In this document: positions 45,971 through 58,473 of the stretch, one piece after another
How positions within the stretch are numbered: the stretch's first letter is position 1
Layout of the letters: each line of letters opens with the position of its first letter
Assembly (NCBI GenBank): GCA_033032865.1
Contig: JAWHQI010000306.1
Span: 1,426,001 to 1,490,000, forward strand
Direction of reading: 5' to 3'
DNA length: 64,000 nt
DNA from: Dactylorhiza incarnata
Taxonomy: Eukaryota; Streptophyta; Magnoliopsida; Asparagales; Orchidaceae
Made by a program: the position numbers and the translations under genes
The notes under the pieces: generated by a model
What the model was told of the DNA's origin: nothing
The model's input: the letters and a program-made list of their open reading frames with translations, nothing else
Database searches by the model: none

Positions 45971-46950
45971 TGCCCCTAAAGTCGAAACAAAAAATGTGAT
46001 GTTTAGTGGTGTTGCTCATCCTATAATAACACATATAGCAATGGCATTTTGGTTTTTGGATTGTTCTCAGTTAGCTGGAGTAATATGCACAAAGCCAGAC
46101 AGTCTAAAGATCTCAAAACGTCACAATTTATTTCTCTTGACATAAACCAATGTAGATGTTTATGCACAAAGCCACACCCTAAAGATCACAAAACAGGGCA
46201 TGAACAAATCACAAGCATAAAATCAGGAAAAAATTCAAGCAAACAAAGAAAGGCCATGAAAGTAATATGCATATAAAAAACAAAACAAATCAAAATTCTG
46301 CATTAAAACCCCTCAAAACTGCACTAAAATACCAAAAAACTGCACCCTAAAATCAAAAATTTACACTCAAAACTGGAATAACCAGGGGAGGAAGAACGAA
46401 AATCGGCCATGAGAGTACCTCAGAGGAAGAAGGAAAAGCTTCTTGTTGGTGAGGAAGATGGCAAATCTCTGATACGATGTTGCAAATCCTGAAAAAAATA
46501 GGCAGAAGATAGATCAACAAAATAGGTAGAAGAAAGATCCGAAAAATAAAAAAATGGGGTGGATAGGAAGAGGAAGAGGGAGAGGAAGAAGAGAAATAGG
46601 AAGAAGAAGAAGTGGAGAAGAAGTGGAGAAGAAGAAGAGGAGAAATAGGAAGGAGGAGGATCGGCCATGAATCGGCCATGAAAGTGGAGAACGGGGAGAA
46701 ATAGGAAGGAGGAGTACCTGCTCTGCAGATCGCCCTTGCGCAACGAGAAGCGGAAAGGTGAAAACAGCGGAAAGCCACGGTCGAGGGGTAGGTTTTCGGT
46801 CCTTCATATTTACGATGATATGAAAACCCATGGTTTTTATTTCCAAAGCCAATTCAATCCAAATTCTCGCGCGCCGAACAGAAGAATTGGTTTTCTGAAA
46901 CCCAATACCAATTCCAGAATGCCAAAACACGCGCGCCGAACGGACCATTA

Positions 46951-48180
46951 TTCTTGTTTTCTTGTTGTATTGCTGATATGTATCAACACACTTATCTTTC
47001 TTTTGAGTTTGTGTAATTTCTGGAACCTTTGATCCCCCTTTGAAATTATCAAAACCTCTCATTCGAGTTTAACACATTTACATGACACTCGCTCATGTAT
47101 GTTATGATTGCACCCTTCCCAAAAAAGTCATTGATAGTGATTTATTGTATTGGATAATAACAATGCAAACTCGAAAGAGTGGTTTCAGTAATTTCAATAG
47201 AGGAAAGGGATGTTTCGGCAATTACACAAACTCACGGGGGAGGTATGTGTAATTAAACTTTATTGATAATAAGTGCAACTGGAAATTGATATATGTTTGC
47301 CCATATTTGCTGATTTACCGTCACTAACTTTGACCATCATTGAGATTTCTTGCACAGTAATGTGACTGCACCTCTTTCGGCTTCGGTTAATTGGTGTATG
47401 CCAATATTTTATGTAAGCTTTATGAATCTTCATGTTTTGGTTCTTCCTCAATTCAAAGTGTTAGACTTCTTCAAAAACCAAGATGTGATTAAATTCATAT
47501 TTAATTATTCATGATCAGCATTTTAGGCTTCTTACTGCATTTTTTTGTTACTTCACTTTAGGAGATTTCAACCACTAAAACATTTTGCATGCAGTTTAGA
47601 TTAAAAAAATTTGGCTACACTTGGAAGAGGCTTTTCCATTTTATGTCCATTACTTCACTTTGTTCTGTGTGTTGAAGTTAATACTTCAATTTGATTTAGT
47701 GTTAGTATAATAAGAGGTTAACCATGAAAGCACTTCTTTGTTTTATTCTTTATTAAATTTTACAAGTGCAATAGAGTGAGAGTTGGTTCTTGGGAGAACT
47801 TATACAAGTAGATTCTTAGAAAAGATCTATTTTTGTTATAGGAAATGCAAAAGAAGTGCCTAAATTTTGAGATGTTTGATCAAAATAAAAGAAAAGCATA
47901 TTTTTTTCTATGGATCAAATTTTATGTTGATTGCTAAACTTTTTTGCATGAGAATGACACAATTCTTAAGGCCTAATTGAAATCGTGTGCTTCTAGTTTC
48001 CTTCATAGAGCTTTTATCAGAGGTTCAATCAATTTTTCTCTAGCTCTACATCGTCTTCTTTCCTTCATTTTCAAATCTACCACATCAATAAAGTTGAAGT
48101 TACGTAACGAGTTGCCAAAAACCATCCTCCGCAGCCATTCGCACAAGCATCATAATAATGTAAGTAATCCTTGCTTTTAA
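46951..48180 (+). pseudogene. IYO: MINIYO/RPAP1-like intron and penultimate exon, copy C
   Basis: 46951-47080 matches the intron at 985-1110 of copy A. The exon at about 47980-48165 encodes a decayed RAFIRGSINFSLALHRLLSF stretch and then KLKLRNELPKTILRSHSHKH, which correspond to the MINIYO stretches RAATRGSMAYTLVLHHLSSF and SLRNKLVKSLLRDYS. A TAATAATG follows at 48152-48159, as in copies B and D. Soon after (48203) a copia LTR cuts the locus, and no last exon follows. Confidence 0.75.
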
Positions 48181-48202
48181 TTCCTAATTGTTTCTTTGTT
48201 TC

Positions 48203-48363
48203 TGTTGGAGATTATGAGCTTATTATTATATTAATAGTTGTGTGTGAGTGGGTATTAGTCCCACATTGTCTGTCCGGTTTTAAATGTCCATGTACGTCCT
48301 ATATAATACCCCATAAGTGGATGAACATATTGCATCAAGTAATTCCCTTTTTACTTTCCAACA
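48203..48363 (+). repeat. Short Ty1-copia LTR with perfect primer site
   Basis: 161 bp, TGTTGGAGATTATG to TTTCCAACA. It is followed by TGGTATCAGAGC (48364-48375), the full 12-base initiator-Met-tRNA complement. A TATA-like tatataatacc is at 48300-48310. Confidence 0.88.
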
Positions 48364-48375
48364 TGGTATCAGAGC

Positions 48376-49624
48376 TGGAATTGACTCCTCCTTCAAATTT
48401 GGTTGACCTAATTTTGGGCAACGTACATTTCACGGTGACTTCCTCTCTCGATTCCTCTTGATTTCTCCTCACACTTTCGATCTCGTCGACTGCGCTGCTA
48501 AGGATCCCGTCGAGCAACTCAGTTCCCGCTCCCATCGACGGAATTGACGTTTGATTCCATCGACGGGAGCGACATTTGTTCTCCACGACGCATGCGCCTG
48601 TTTGGCCTTCCATCTGCGTCATCGACGTCGGATCCCGTCCCGCTCGATGATCTCCTGTGCTCATCCCGTCGACAGCTTCCGCTTCCAGCGACTCCTGTCA
48701 TGCCTCCATCGCAAATTCAGGCGCAACTTCTGTCGACGATCCCGACTGCTCACCCGTAGTTGATCCCAACTCCTGTCCTCATCAACGATCATGTCTGTCG
48801 TTGCTCCTCTCTCTCCCGACTCCAGATCCAGAGCCCGTCGAAGCTCCCATGCCCTCTCTGGCCGACTTCTCGGTCAACAGCTCCTTGCGATTCTTCCGCG
48901 TCTCGTTGCTGCTCATTTCGGCGGCTTCTTCTGTTGCTTCTGTGGCTGCTACATCGACGACGTCTATGACTGCTACTTCGTCGGGGATGAATCCCTTCCA
49001 GATTGCTTTTCCCATGGTCGACGATGATGCCTCCCCTTTTGGGTGCTGATTTTGCTCGTCGATGATGATTCTTTGTGGTAGTTTTTATCGTCTTTATGTG
49101 TCTCTTTATTGTCTTGTTGATTTGTATTTGTTTATGGTCTTGTTTTACCTATATGCACGTGTTATTCTTGTGAGGGAGAGTGTTGGGATGAATTCGACTC
49201 AGATGATTTTTCCCGACTTTCCTCATTCGTTCCACACGGCCTTCAGGCTTATGTCATATGTGTCTCCCCATGTTTTCTTTCGATTGGTCGTGTGTTGGGA
49301 AAGCGATTGATGTTGGTACTCTAAATCTCACCGGGCTGTGTCGTGTGGGACCATGTCGTGCGGGACTTTGTCGTGTTGGACCGTCCTTTGTGCGGATTAT
49401 CCCCGACGGATTATCCCTGGTTGCCCGTTTGATGATTTGCTCCACATCGTTGGTTCCCCTTTGCATGTTGTGTGTGTATGTGACGCTGGTTGACCGGTTT
49501 CCAGCGAATCCACGTTATGTGTGGGTCCTGCGTCTTGTGTGGGTCAGCGTCGTGTGTGGCTATATCCCTGGCTTGATTCCCCGGTGGCTCGTCTGATGTT
49601 TTGTCCCACCTCGCCTACCTCCTT
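48376..49624 (+). other. Copia-related internal remnant, no intact gene
   Basis: Begins as an element leader. The following Ser/Pro-rich open frames (to about 49050) have no gag or pol signature. The 3' part (49180-49600) is degenerate. No second LTR was recognised. Confidence 0.45.
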
Positions 49625-50940
49625 TGCCATTATTGGATGTTTTCAAGCTGATCATACATGACAGATTTTTTTAAGTTCTTGATGGAAAATTTTCCTTCAG
49701 CATCCGGCGACCAAACAGGCCGATCCTTCCTAGCTCTGGTTCTGAAATCAGATCCATAAATGAGTGATAGAGCAGCCGCGGAACATGTATCAGGAATACG
49801 AAACAGTCCCACTTCATTGAAAACCTCCGCCAGCGTAATTGTAGAGTCCCGATCAGCATGATGTCTAGATATTTCAGCGAGCGATTTATTTCCGATCCAT
49901 ACATCATTCCAGAAATTTATCAAGCCCCTCCCAGATTTCCATATGATATGATCCTTCATATACCTGTAGTATTTTATAGTGTCTCGCTAAGGTCCATGCG
50001 CATTTGTCCGCATGTCAAGAATACCCTTGTTTTTTCTTTTGTAAAACTTCCTCTGAATGTGTTCATTATATGGTTTGAGTTCGTTAAATAATTCCATATG
50101 CCTTTGCACTTATATGCTTTGTACTAATCCTTCATTCTGTAGATACCAAGACCACCCACACACAGTGGTCTACATAATTTTTTGGAATTGAACCAGTGAA
50201 GTCTTCTTCCGCAATCAACCTCAGTCCAGAAAAAGCTCCCCATGCATTTGTCTATAGATTTAGGCTTCGTTTGGCGCGACTTATTTGCTCTGGTGAGTTT
50301 GGTCAAAAACATCATTATCGTAGAATGTCTGTTTGGCAAGACAAAGGTTATGACTGCTATAAAGAAAATAAACTAGTTTTTAGCATAAAATGCATGAATT
50401 TTTTTAGGTGAGGTCGGGCGTTCACGAACGACGGTTCATGACCACGGCATTCACCACCGCCACCACCGCGCCAAACGAAGCCTTAATAATAAGAGACAGA
50501 ACATGTGAGCTTATCATAGTGTAGACAGTAAACCCAGACAGGACTGACTTTGTAAGAGTCAGCCTACCCGCATGATTTAGAAGCTTAGTACACCAATCTT
50601 GAATTTTACTTTGAACCTTAAGCATGTGATCAAAAAATTGAGCACTCATCATATCTTTGAATAAAAATGATAATGCCATAGCAGTGCGGACATTCCCCCT
50701 TCCAAAAATAATTGTGTCGTCGGCATAAAGGTTATGAGAAAACTTTGGCCCCTTGGAGAATGTCGTGTACCAAATAGCGTTGCCTCTGGTGTAAAGAAGA
50801 GATAGTCCCCTACTTAGCACATCTTCGGCAAGAATAAATAAAAGAGGAAACAGTGGATCTCCTTGGCGTAGACCACAGGAGGATCCAAAGAACCCGCCAA
50901 TCTTTCCGTTGATCCTGACGCGCCGTATCTTCATGAGTCA
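49625..50940 (-). pseudogene. LINE (L1-type) reverse transcriptase remnant
   Basis: Minus strand, 5' to 3'. 50934-50500 encodes GLRQGDPLFPLLFILAEDVL and the catalytic YADDTIIF box; 50259-50124 encodes a SFFWTEVDCGRRLHWFNSKK segment and GGLGIYRMKD; 49959-49630 encodes WKSGRGLINFWNDVWIG and WSPDAEGKFSI. These are the order and spacing of plant LINE ORF2 palm, thumb and zf-RVT-side regions. The endonuclease half is missing upstream, and AT-rich sequence interrupts at 49960-50120. A MITE (50263-50482) splits one codon of the thumb region. Confidence 0.82.
50263..50482. mobile_element. PIF/Harbinger-type MITE with perfect ends
   Basis: 220 bp with perfect 16 bp inverted ends GGCTTCGTTTGGCGCG and CGCGCCAAACGAAGCC. 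Duplicated TTA at 50260-50262 and 50483-50485. It shares its body with 36303-36521. Solo ends occur at 823-850 and 26484-26510. The ends differ from the Harbinger at 43209 (GTCCGTTCGGCGCGC), although both share a TTCGGCGCG/TTTGGCGCG core. Confidence 0.92.
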
Positions 50941-53443
50941 AATCCTCCGGGCCGTGTCTTCATGAGAAATCGACGCACAACTCTTTTCTCCCTCTCGACG
51001 TTTAGCTGGACAAATCAATGCACATTGATTACTCATCTAACATATCGATGCCCAACCTTTCCTCCATATCGATGTACGCCAATTTATCACTGCACGCTTC
51101 GAATTTCATTTGGCTAACTGTTGATTTCGTTTCACTACTTATATGTTTTTTGCGGAGGCAATCGACCTAATTTTTCTTTCCTGAAGCAGAAGCCTTAAAG
51201 ACGTCTCTGGATTAAGAAGAAAAGTTTGGTTTCTCTCTCTTCTTTCCTGAAGCAGAAGCCTTAAAGACGTCTCTAGATTAAGAAGAAAAGTTCTTTATAT
51301 TATAATATCTATCGTCCTTGGTCAGCTGATGGTCATAAGAGTACGATTATTGATGCATTAGAGATGATTTGTCTTGCATAGACGGGATGCCAAGTAACAA
51401 TGACATACAATATCATGGATATAGTCCATTGTGATAGAGAAACAAAAGTGATATTGTCTCTCTATTCTCATATCTGATCCCTTTTGACTTCAACTAAACA
51501 TATAATGGCTAGGATGTTTCTATGTTTCTATTCCCAATTTGTGCACTCAATGGTTAAACACGTGGTTCTTCGTATTGCTCCTGTTGAAGATTGTTGTGAA
51601 AATCTTATACTTGTAACCTCGCAATGAATAACTCTATGGGATCCCACAGTCAACAACTTCCACTCAATCTTCTGCGACGTGGCCATGAAATATATGAAAA
51701 GATCCACTTTCTTCACATGACGTAGTTGAGTGATATCCTTGGTGGCAGTTATATGATACTCTCTCTCCCATTCTTTCATAATTTCTTGGGGAGGATTTTT
51801 GTGTAGAATTTCCATTTTTAAAATTTTATATGGCCTGGTAATTGTCATGCTCAAAAAAATTTCTCAAGGCATTTCTAGGAGGAGGAGCAAGTCCTTGTTC
51901 AGAGCAAGTCCTTGTTCAGAGCTTTGTATCCTCCTCCCCCCTCCTCCGAGTGTTCATGTGACTTATCCTTTCTACCTTTGCTCTTTCATTCCATAGCTAC
52001 TGCTATCATGCTAACATAATTGAAATCTCGGATTGGGATTTGTGGAGCTTTTCCGCTATCTAGGAGGTAAAATCCTAAAGTCTTCTTTATAAGAATTTGT
52101 ACATCTTTTAGGTTCACTTAGTAGCCTATCTGCCAAATTCCATGGTGCACTCCTGCTCAAACTGTCTTTGGTGTAATCTTTTACCGTGCCATCTCTTTAG
52201 TGTATCCTCTCCGTATCTATTGGTTTCAAACTCCATTGTCTGAGCCGTTCGGATTGTCCTGAAATGACGTATTTTAGCAATGCACCTTTTAAGTGGGGAA
52301 TTTCATTATTCTAGAGCATTATATCTTAAGTTAGATGTGCAAATGACAATTTGTTGTCAGTTATGAGTCCTATACCCATGGGAGGTGAAGTAACTTGTTA
52401 ATCCATGCATTGATTGACCTGTCAAAGTTAGGTATGCCCACCTTCTCTTTCACTGTGAAAGGTCTATAACTCATCTGAGGGACATACATATCCTCGTCAT
52501 TTTCCTCTTTGTTCAAGTTATCAGTGTTTGTTGGAACATTCATTGGAGGGGAGAGGGAAGTGCCGAGAGCCTGACTTCAGTGTTCAAATTCTTGGTTAGT
52601 GTTTGAAGACGGAAGCCTCATCCACTTCACCATAGTTGACTTTTAATCTAATAGCTTGACCAATTGGCTTGCCAATCATGCATTTCAGAACTCTCATCCA
52701 TGGGATTTGCAACCTCTTATGAAATTTTTATTTGTTGTGTTCTTTGGGATAGAATAAAACGAAACATTTTAGTCTCTCTTTGTTTTTACTGCACACCAAA
52801 AAATAGACTTCACCATGCAATGCTTTATTTTTGAAAGGGTCAGTTTGAAGGGTCAGAAGTGCTCTTTCTCTACCTTCTACGTCGCGGTCCCCGCTCTCCA
52901 TTGGCTCTGTCGGACATGTTATAGCAGTCAATCCTTAATATATATGCATTATTCAAGGAGGAGCTTATTCATCGATATGATAGCCGTTATAAAACAATGC
53001 CTTCGAGCTGTTGGGAACAGTTTGCCAAGTGGAGTCAGTTAGAGCCTATATCGATTTCATCGTGGTCGCAACACATGTTTTAGGGCTCTTAGCCTAGTAC
53101 TATTTGAGCTATTTCTTCACTGGGTTATGAACACACATATGGACACACCTTCTTATCCTCAATCCAGACACTCTTTCCCGAGCAATAGGGCAAGCCCGTT
53201 ATGTTGAAAAGGAATTTCACACCCACTCCAACACTACCTCGCTCCGCTACCTGACTCCCAAAACTTCTCACCACCAGTCCCCTCACCTCTCTCATAGTGC
53301 CTCGCTAAGCTCACACATCCACTATTCTTACTGATATTCATAATAAAAAAAAGAGAAAATCGATGATAAATTGAATTCGCTTTAAAAAATAAGGTCGAAG
53401 ATAATAAAAAAATCCTCAAAGAAAACTCTATGAATTGAATTCT
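50941..53443. other. Unrecognised region, no supported gene
   Basis: A 65 bp unit (ctgaagcagaagccttaaag...) is duplicated at 51174-51291. A minus-strand open frame at 51528-51854 (108 codons) has no recognised domain. Other frames are short. No TE borders were found. Confidence 0.4.
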
Positions 53444-53577
53444 CCTAATGCGACTGACAATGATGCTGGCTCCGACATATTTTTACATTTTTATGGAATT
53501 TTGATGTAGGCCGAGTCTAACAAAAAATAGGTCAACTCTATGAATGTCTAAATGTTACCAAGAAATTATTCGACCCA
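53444..53577. repeat. Direct repeat, left copy
   Basis: Matches 57214-57343 in the same orientation. Shared text includes ccgacatatttttaca/t, ggtctaacaaaatatagg and atgaatgcctaaatgtta-like strings. The copies flank 3.6 kb. Confidence 0.6.
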
Positions 53578-56500
53578 TCAGCTTATGATATGAGCCTCTG
53601 ATTGCGAGCGGGTGTCTAATCTTGAGAGGGAGTAATCTCAGAGAGGATCGTCTCAACCATTCCTATGCCCAATCTTCCAAATGGGGAAAATACAACGGGA
53701 GTCGGGCTCGACCGCGAGAGGAGGGAAGCTAGCCAAGAAGATGAGAGGAGAAGTAAGAAATTCAAGAGAAAGAGAGTTACAGTTTTTTTCATAATGATCA
53801 AGCCCACTTTCCCCACCTATATATAGTGATAGGATTGGGTTTAACAAAATTTGTCACTTATGCCCCTCAGCCGACCTACATAATACGTGAGAAATAAAAG
53901 CGTCTGGAAATAAAGAGAGAATAACAGTGTGCGACAATAAAGATACAATGTAATAGTAGCTACACGATCCCGAATAGGCGTTCGTTACCCTATGCATGGG
54001 CCCATAACAGCTTGCAATAAAGCGGTTTATAAATAGTAAGAGAACAACCAGAATCTAGTAGTGGTCTAAACCAGAAAATAATTATAGGTATGTACAAGCA
54101 AGAGCAAAATAAATATGTGAGACCTGGAACATCAACCCTTTTCCTTCGTCGGGATCGAGACATGCTTCTGTTGTCGTGTCGATGCAGCTGTAAAGCCCGT
54201 GGACTTAGCCAACAACAACTTTTTTCTTCCCTCAAGTCTGCCACGGGAACTCCGATTTGTTGAGCATAGAGCTTGGGCTTCTTAAGGCCATTATTGCATA
54301 CCTTAAAGCCGCCGGTTGATCTGCATGTGCGCACCTATCCGACACCTGATGGAATTGACAACATTACTACTTAATCATGAGTTAATTAATTGATTAGTCA
54401 ATCAATTATTTAATTTTTTGGAGCAGTCTGTTTCTTTCAGAAATTTCTTAATAGGGAACAACCAAAATTCCTCGCAGATAACGACATCTATTTGGTGGAT
54501 AGGAAACTCACGACAGTAATGTCGCGGTGATGTTTTACGTGCTTCCGTACCCATATGGACTGTAATTATGACATTAGCTGAAGCTGCCTGATGGAAATAT
54601 TTGATGGCCACGACAAAATGGGAACATGCTACGACGAATATGATGATTGCTCAGAAAACTTTACAAGCATTTACTTCACGACCTTTACTAAGCTCGACGA
54701 CCTTGTAGCTACGCAACGAAGTGTCCAGTCGTCCATCACATGATCAGAGATCCTTATTGACCAAGTACAAGTCGTTGATATGCCCTTCAGTTCAATTGTC
54801 ACCCAATCGTCACCATCTATCGCTAGTCATATTCAACAGGACGACCCTCTCGTATTAATCATGCACATCATGTCCGACATCGTTTACGTCGGCTCCTCTC
54901 GTATGCACGATGATCAGTATTGTTCTGAGCAGTCATTGGGCACTCCCACTGATAAAGACGTTGCGTCCACATGAGGATTATTCGTCCCCTTCCGCTTTTA
55001 CCGAGACTACAACTTTTTGACAGGGCAGTGATACACATCATTGTTCTACCAAGAAATCAGGAACCTGATTATCTGCTAGTCAGAGCCCCGTTCTGGATTG
55101 AGGCAAACTCGATTTGAAGGATGGGCGGAATGTTAGTGTTAATTATAAATCTTTTTTATTTTGACTCACAAATCTTTGACCTTTATTATAATTTCCGCCG
55201 AGTCTATGTTTTGAGTCGTTAATAGTCTTTTCTATTAAAAAACCTCTAGGGTCATGAATGAAGCAAGCAAGAAATATTTTCCTCTTTCCTTTTCTTAGTT
55301 CCTCTCTTCCCTCTCCATCCCCTAACCGGTATCCCATCTAGGCATCGTGGGATTGATCTGGGCTCCCTCGTCGCATACCGTCTGTCGAGATTGCCTCCCT
55401 TCAGACAACTCCTCTTGTATCTCCGACATCCCTGCCGCCTTTAGGACCTCCAGCCTCCTCTCACCATAACAGTTGTGTGTCTACGTCTTGTAATACTTTA
55501 TCTTGGGCTTAAATGTAACTCAAGTTGGATTCCCTTTGAGAAAATGGAGATGGACATTCTTCAAATACAATATTGTGTAAAATACATTATGTTGGCATCC
55601 CCAGTGGATTTCAAGAACACTCATGCACCTTAATATTGTGCATGAATCAACTATTCTAGCAAACTCCAACCTGAACACCTTTATATACAAATGGATCGTA
55701 CGTTACAAATATGGGCACAAATCATGTAATAGAAAAATTACAATGATAACCTAGTTAGATATTCTCATCAAATATTTTGCTTGATCGGTTTGCTCAACCT
55801 TGTTAGACACAAATGAATTTGCTATCGTGCAATCCTAACATATATACAATTTGATGGAATGACGGTGATAGACTTTGTTCTGTTCATGTGCTGAGTAAAA
55901 TTTCATGGACATTTGTTATTTTACCAAACCTTTGTCCTTTTCTATCTTAGTAGATTTTATATGCTTACGGCCCTCAATCCTCAAATGTTGTTTCTGCAAC
56001 AATGAGCATGGATTGTGTTGTATTTATTGTTTCATGTCAGTGAGCGACAATGTAAGCATTTTGTCAAAGTATGACATGATTTTAGTTTGTTACTGTGTAT
56101 ACCCATGTTTTTTGGAGACTTGCAATTGGATGAGTGTATTACTAATAAAATATAAAGTTCTTCCAATTAAAAAAGTGCATTTTGGGTCGTTATAAGGGAG
56201 AGGTATTCTTTAAACAAAGTTGTTGAGTGAGACTATAAGATGAGGTTGAAGGCTATCATTTGTAGTTATGAAGTTTTTTTATGCCATGAGAGGTACGTCT
56301 ATCCTTTGAGACTTCTTTCATCTTGCCTAGATTTAGTTGAATTCTTAGATGTAAATTAGAATGTAAAATTTGTAATTTTCTTGTTATAAATATATTGCAT
56401 TTCGTCAAACCACCTTACTCATTAGCTTTGTCACATTGTTGTCATCTTTCCCTTGCAGTTCTAATCTCAAGATGATCCATTCTGCAGTTTCCATGACTTT

Positions 56501-56713
56501 CTGACATTTTTAACCAATATTCCTACATTGAAATTGTACTTTTCGTTGGAGTAAAATCTTTTGCAGCTACTTTTACGACTAATGTTTTCTACTTAAAATT
56601 TGCATTTTTGTTGTAAAATATTATATTGATTTTACATTTCTATCTGAATTATTGAAATGGTTTATAGATTACAAGCTGTCACATGATTTCTTTGTGTTTA
56701 ATACAAATCATAG
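53578..56713. other. Unrecognised region with a tentative LTR at 55133-55500
   Basis: Short frames only. At 55133 a TGTTAGTGTTAATTATAAATC-like start follows a purine-rich gaaggatgggcggaa, as at a gypsy 3' LTR border; no partner LTR was found. The remainder is AT-rich. No gene can be supported. Confidence 0.3.
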
Positions 56714-57155
56714 GATCTCTTTGGATGATAATCATCACTCTGTTATTTTGGCTTGTGCCAAAGTAATTCAATGCTTGTTGAGTCAATGTTGCAGAGGTAA
56801 GATTAATCAGTCACTGTCATCAAAGAGGTTTTTTTTCACATGTATTTCAGGTTTGTTAGTTCCTTTTCCGGTGAGTTCATGTCATTCAAAAAGTTCTTTG
56901 CAAGGTGGATTTTGGATGTATAGCATGAAGCCATCAAATATTCCACCCTCAAGTGTAGATAAGGATGATGGTGAAGAGGAGTGTACTTTTCAAGATGATA
57001 TTGTTGTAGCTGGTCACAAAAATTTGGCGTTTTTTTTGTTGTTAATTTGCATTTGCATTAAATAATAAAAGCACGTACAAAGAAAAAGTTACTAATTTGC
57101 ATTCCGTGGGTTTGTTAGGATGATCATACTTGCTAGAATTTGCTATCTTTTAGAG
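56714..57155 (+). pseudogene. IYO: MINIYO/RPAP1-like mid-protein exons, copy E
   Basis: The acceptor atcatag precedes an exon (56714-56796) encoding SLDDNHHSVILACAKVIQCL. After an intron (gtaaga...tttcag) the next exon starts at 56851, with LQGGFWMYSMKPSNI, then ECTFQDDIVVAG, a ~100 bp interruption, and MIILARICYLLE ending at a donor (gag|gttag, 57155). These are landmarks of the middle of MINIYO (DDNHHSV, GGFWKY.AKPSNI, TIQDDIVVAGQ, RMGILPR.RYLLE). This part of the gene precedes the C-terminal exons in the protein, yet here it lies far downstream of copies A to C. The interruption makes it non-functional. Confidence 0.8.
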
Positions 57156-57213
57156 GTTAGTTTCTCCTATAGTTTAAGTATTGAGCATTTTTTTGTTCAT
57201 AAATGCGCTTGAG

Positions 57214-57343
57214 GCCTAATGCCACTGATAAGATGCTGTTTCCGACATATTTTTATAGAATTTTGATGCAGGACGGGTCTAACAAAATATAGGTCAACTT
57301 TATGAATGCCTAAATGTTAGCAAGGAATTATCCGACCCGTGAA
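57214..57343. repeat. Direct repeat, right copy
   Basis: See 53444-53577. It follows 60 bp after the MINIYO copy E donor. Confidence 0.6.
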
Positions 57344-57640
57344 AATCTGCACTTTGTTGTCGTTGATGGGCTAGAATTGTGTTGGACAGGGGACTAGCGG
57401 TGTTCTGAATTGCTGGAAGGGGAATTCAGCCTGCTATTTGTAGTCCAAGGGGGTTGGGGCAGGGGCCTAGTGGTGCTGGGTGAAGTTTTGAAGGAGGTGG
57501 GGGCCTGCAGGAAGGAAGTGGGAGTGTTGGCAGTTTGTTGGGATGTGGAAATTGGGCTGCAGGGACTGCTGGGAGGATGAAATTGGGCTGTAGTCGCTAA
57601 GAAAAAACAGCGACGCTAAGAAAATCTGTTTGATAACTCT
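57344..57640. other. No recognisable gene
   Basis: G-rich unannotated sequence (gggggttggggcagggg and similar). Nothing recognised. Confidence 0.4.
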
Positions 57641-57812
57641 TTTCTTCGTTCTCAACGCTCCGCAACACCATTTTTGGCTCTCAACGTCAAAGCTGCCCTC
57701 TCCCTCCATTCCCACCACTCCCACTCCCACTCCCAACGCTCCAAAAAGTCACTGTCGAAACAGACGGAGCTTCCACTCCCAACGCTCCAAAACGCCACAA
57801 CCGAAACAAACG
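57641..57812. repeat. Dispersed MITE-like repeat, copy 1
   Basis: Shares ctccctccattcccacc, aacgctccaaaa and cgaaacaaacggagc with 59696-59806. The ends read as an inverted crgtttgttt/g-type terminus. No duplication was resolved. Confidence 0.5.
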
Positions 57813-58473
57813 GAGCGACGCCGTAGGGGCGCGAAAGGAGCCATTTGGTGCGAGCGGCCGGGCTATCCATGTGGCAGAATATTACTGGCTGTAGAATATT
57901 TCTCTCTGTGGACAAAAGTATGTATGGAGGTGAATGGGGAAAAATTTTCCGCGCATTCGACGCACAGGAGCTGTGTGCGCCAGACGCAATCGCAGTCGCC
58001 TGTTCACCTTTTTTTTCTTTACTTTTTCTTAAAGACTTCTTTTTCCTCAGCCTTTGGATCTAAGATCTGGTGGTGCGTGCGTGCTAGGCGCACACCTCTA
58101 TGTGCGCAAGCACACCAAAATTTTGTTCGGGGAATGGGGGGAGGTCATAATAACCCTGTGACAATAGTAAACCTAGGTGAATGCCCCAAAACCCAAGGAG
58201 AGAGAATACCGCAGAGGTGAGTGAGATAAAGCTTCACCACCCTCAATTCACATGCTCACATGCCCTAGCTCTTATCTCCTTTGACAGCCGGGATAGTTCT
58301 CTCCCTACCTGCTCCCCATTTTCGTACTCTACTTTTTTCTCTCTCATAAAATTATATAATAATAATACATCATAAAATTCAAATCAGAGATCACATCCAT
58401 TGATTACTTGCTCCCTTTCTTCCTTTGTAACAATGTTCAAACTACACTCCACTTCCATCACCTTCTCCATCCC

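Larger units (their letters stand above)
43209..46947 (-). mobile_element. Full-length PIF/Harbinger transposon
   Basis: 3739 bp between TTA duplications (43206-43208 and 46948-46950). The 26 bp terminal inverted repeats (43209-43234, 46922-46947; 23 of 26 identical) contain GTCCGTTCGGCGCGC. Both expected genes are inside on the minus strand: a spliced transposase and a Myb/SANT-like protein. Subterminal repeats (gaattggctttctggaattg) lie at both ends. It sits in an intron of MINIYO copy C, whose text resumes right after 46950. Confidence 0.93.

Noticed and set aside
46353..47062. Ser/Phe/Leu-rich proteins on the minus strand
   Set aside because: Low-complexity GAAGAAG sequence in the Harbinger 5' part, overlapping in two frames. 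Consistent with leader or promoter sequence.
48544..49049. Ser/Pro-rich ORFs after the copia LTR
   Set aside because: Three overlapping frames are open over the same low-complexity stretch and none shows gag features.
51528..51854. 108-codon minus-strand ORF
   Set aside because: Long for this AT-rich region, but no motif, paralogue or splice context supports it.
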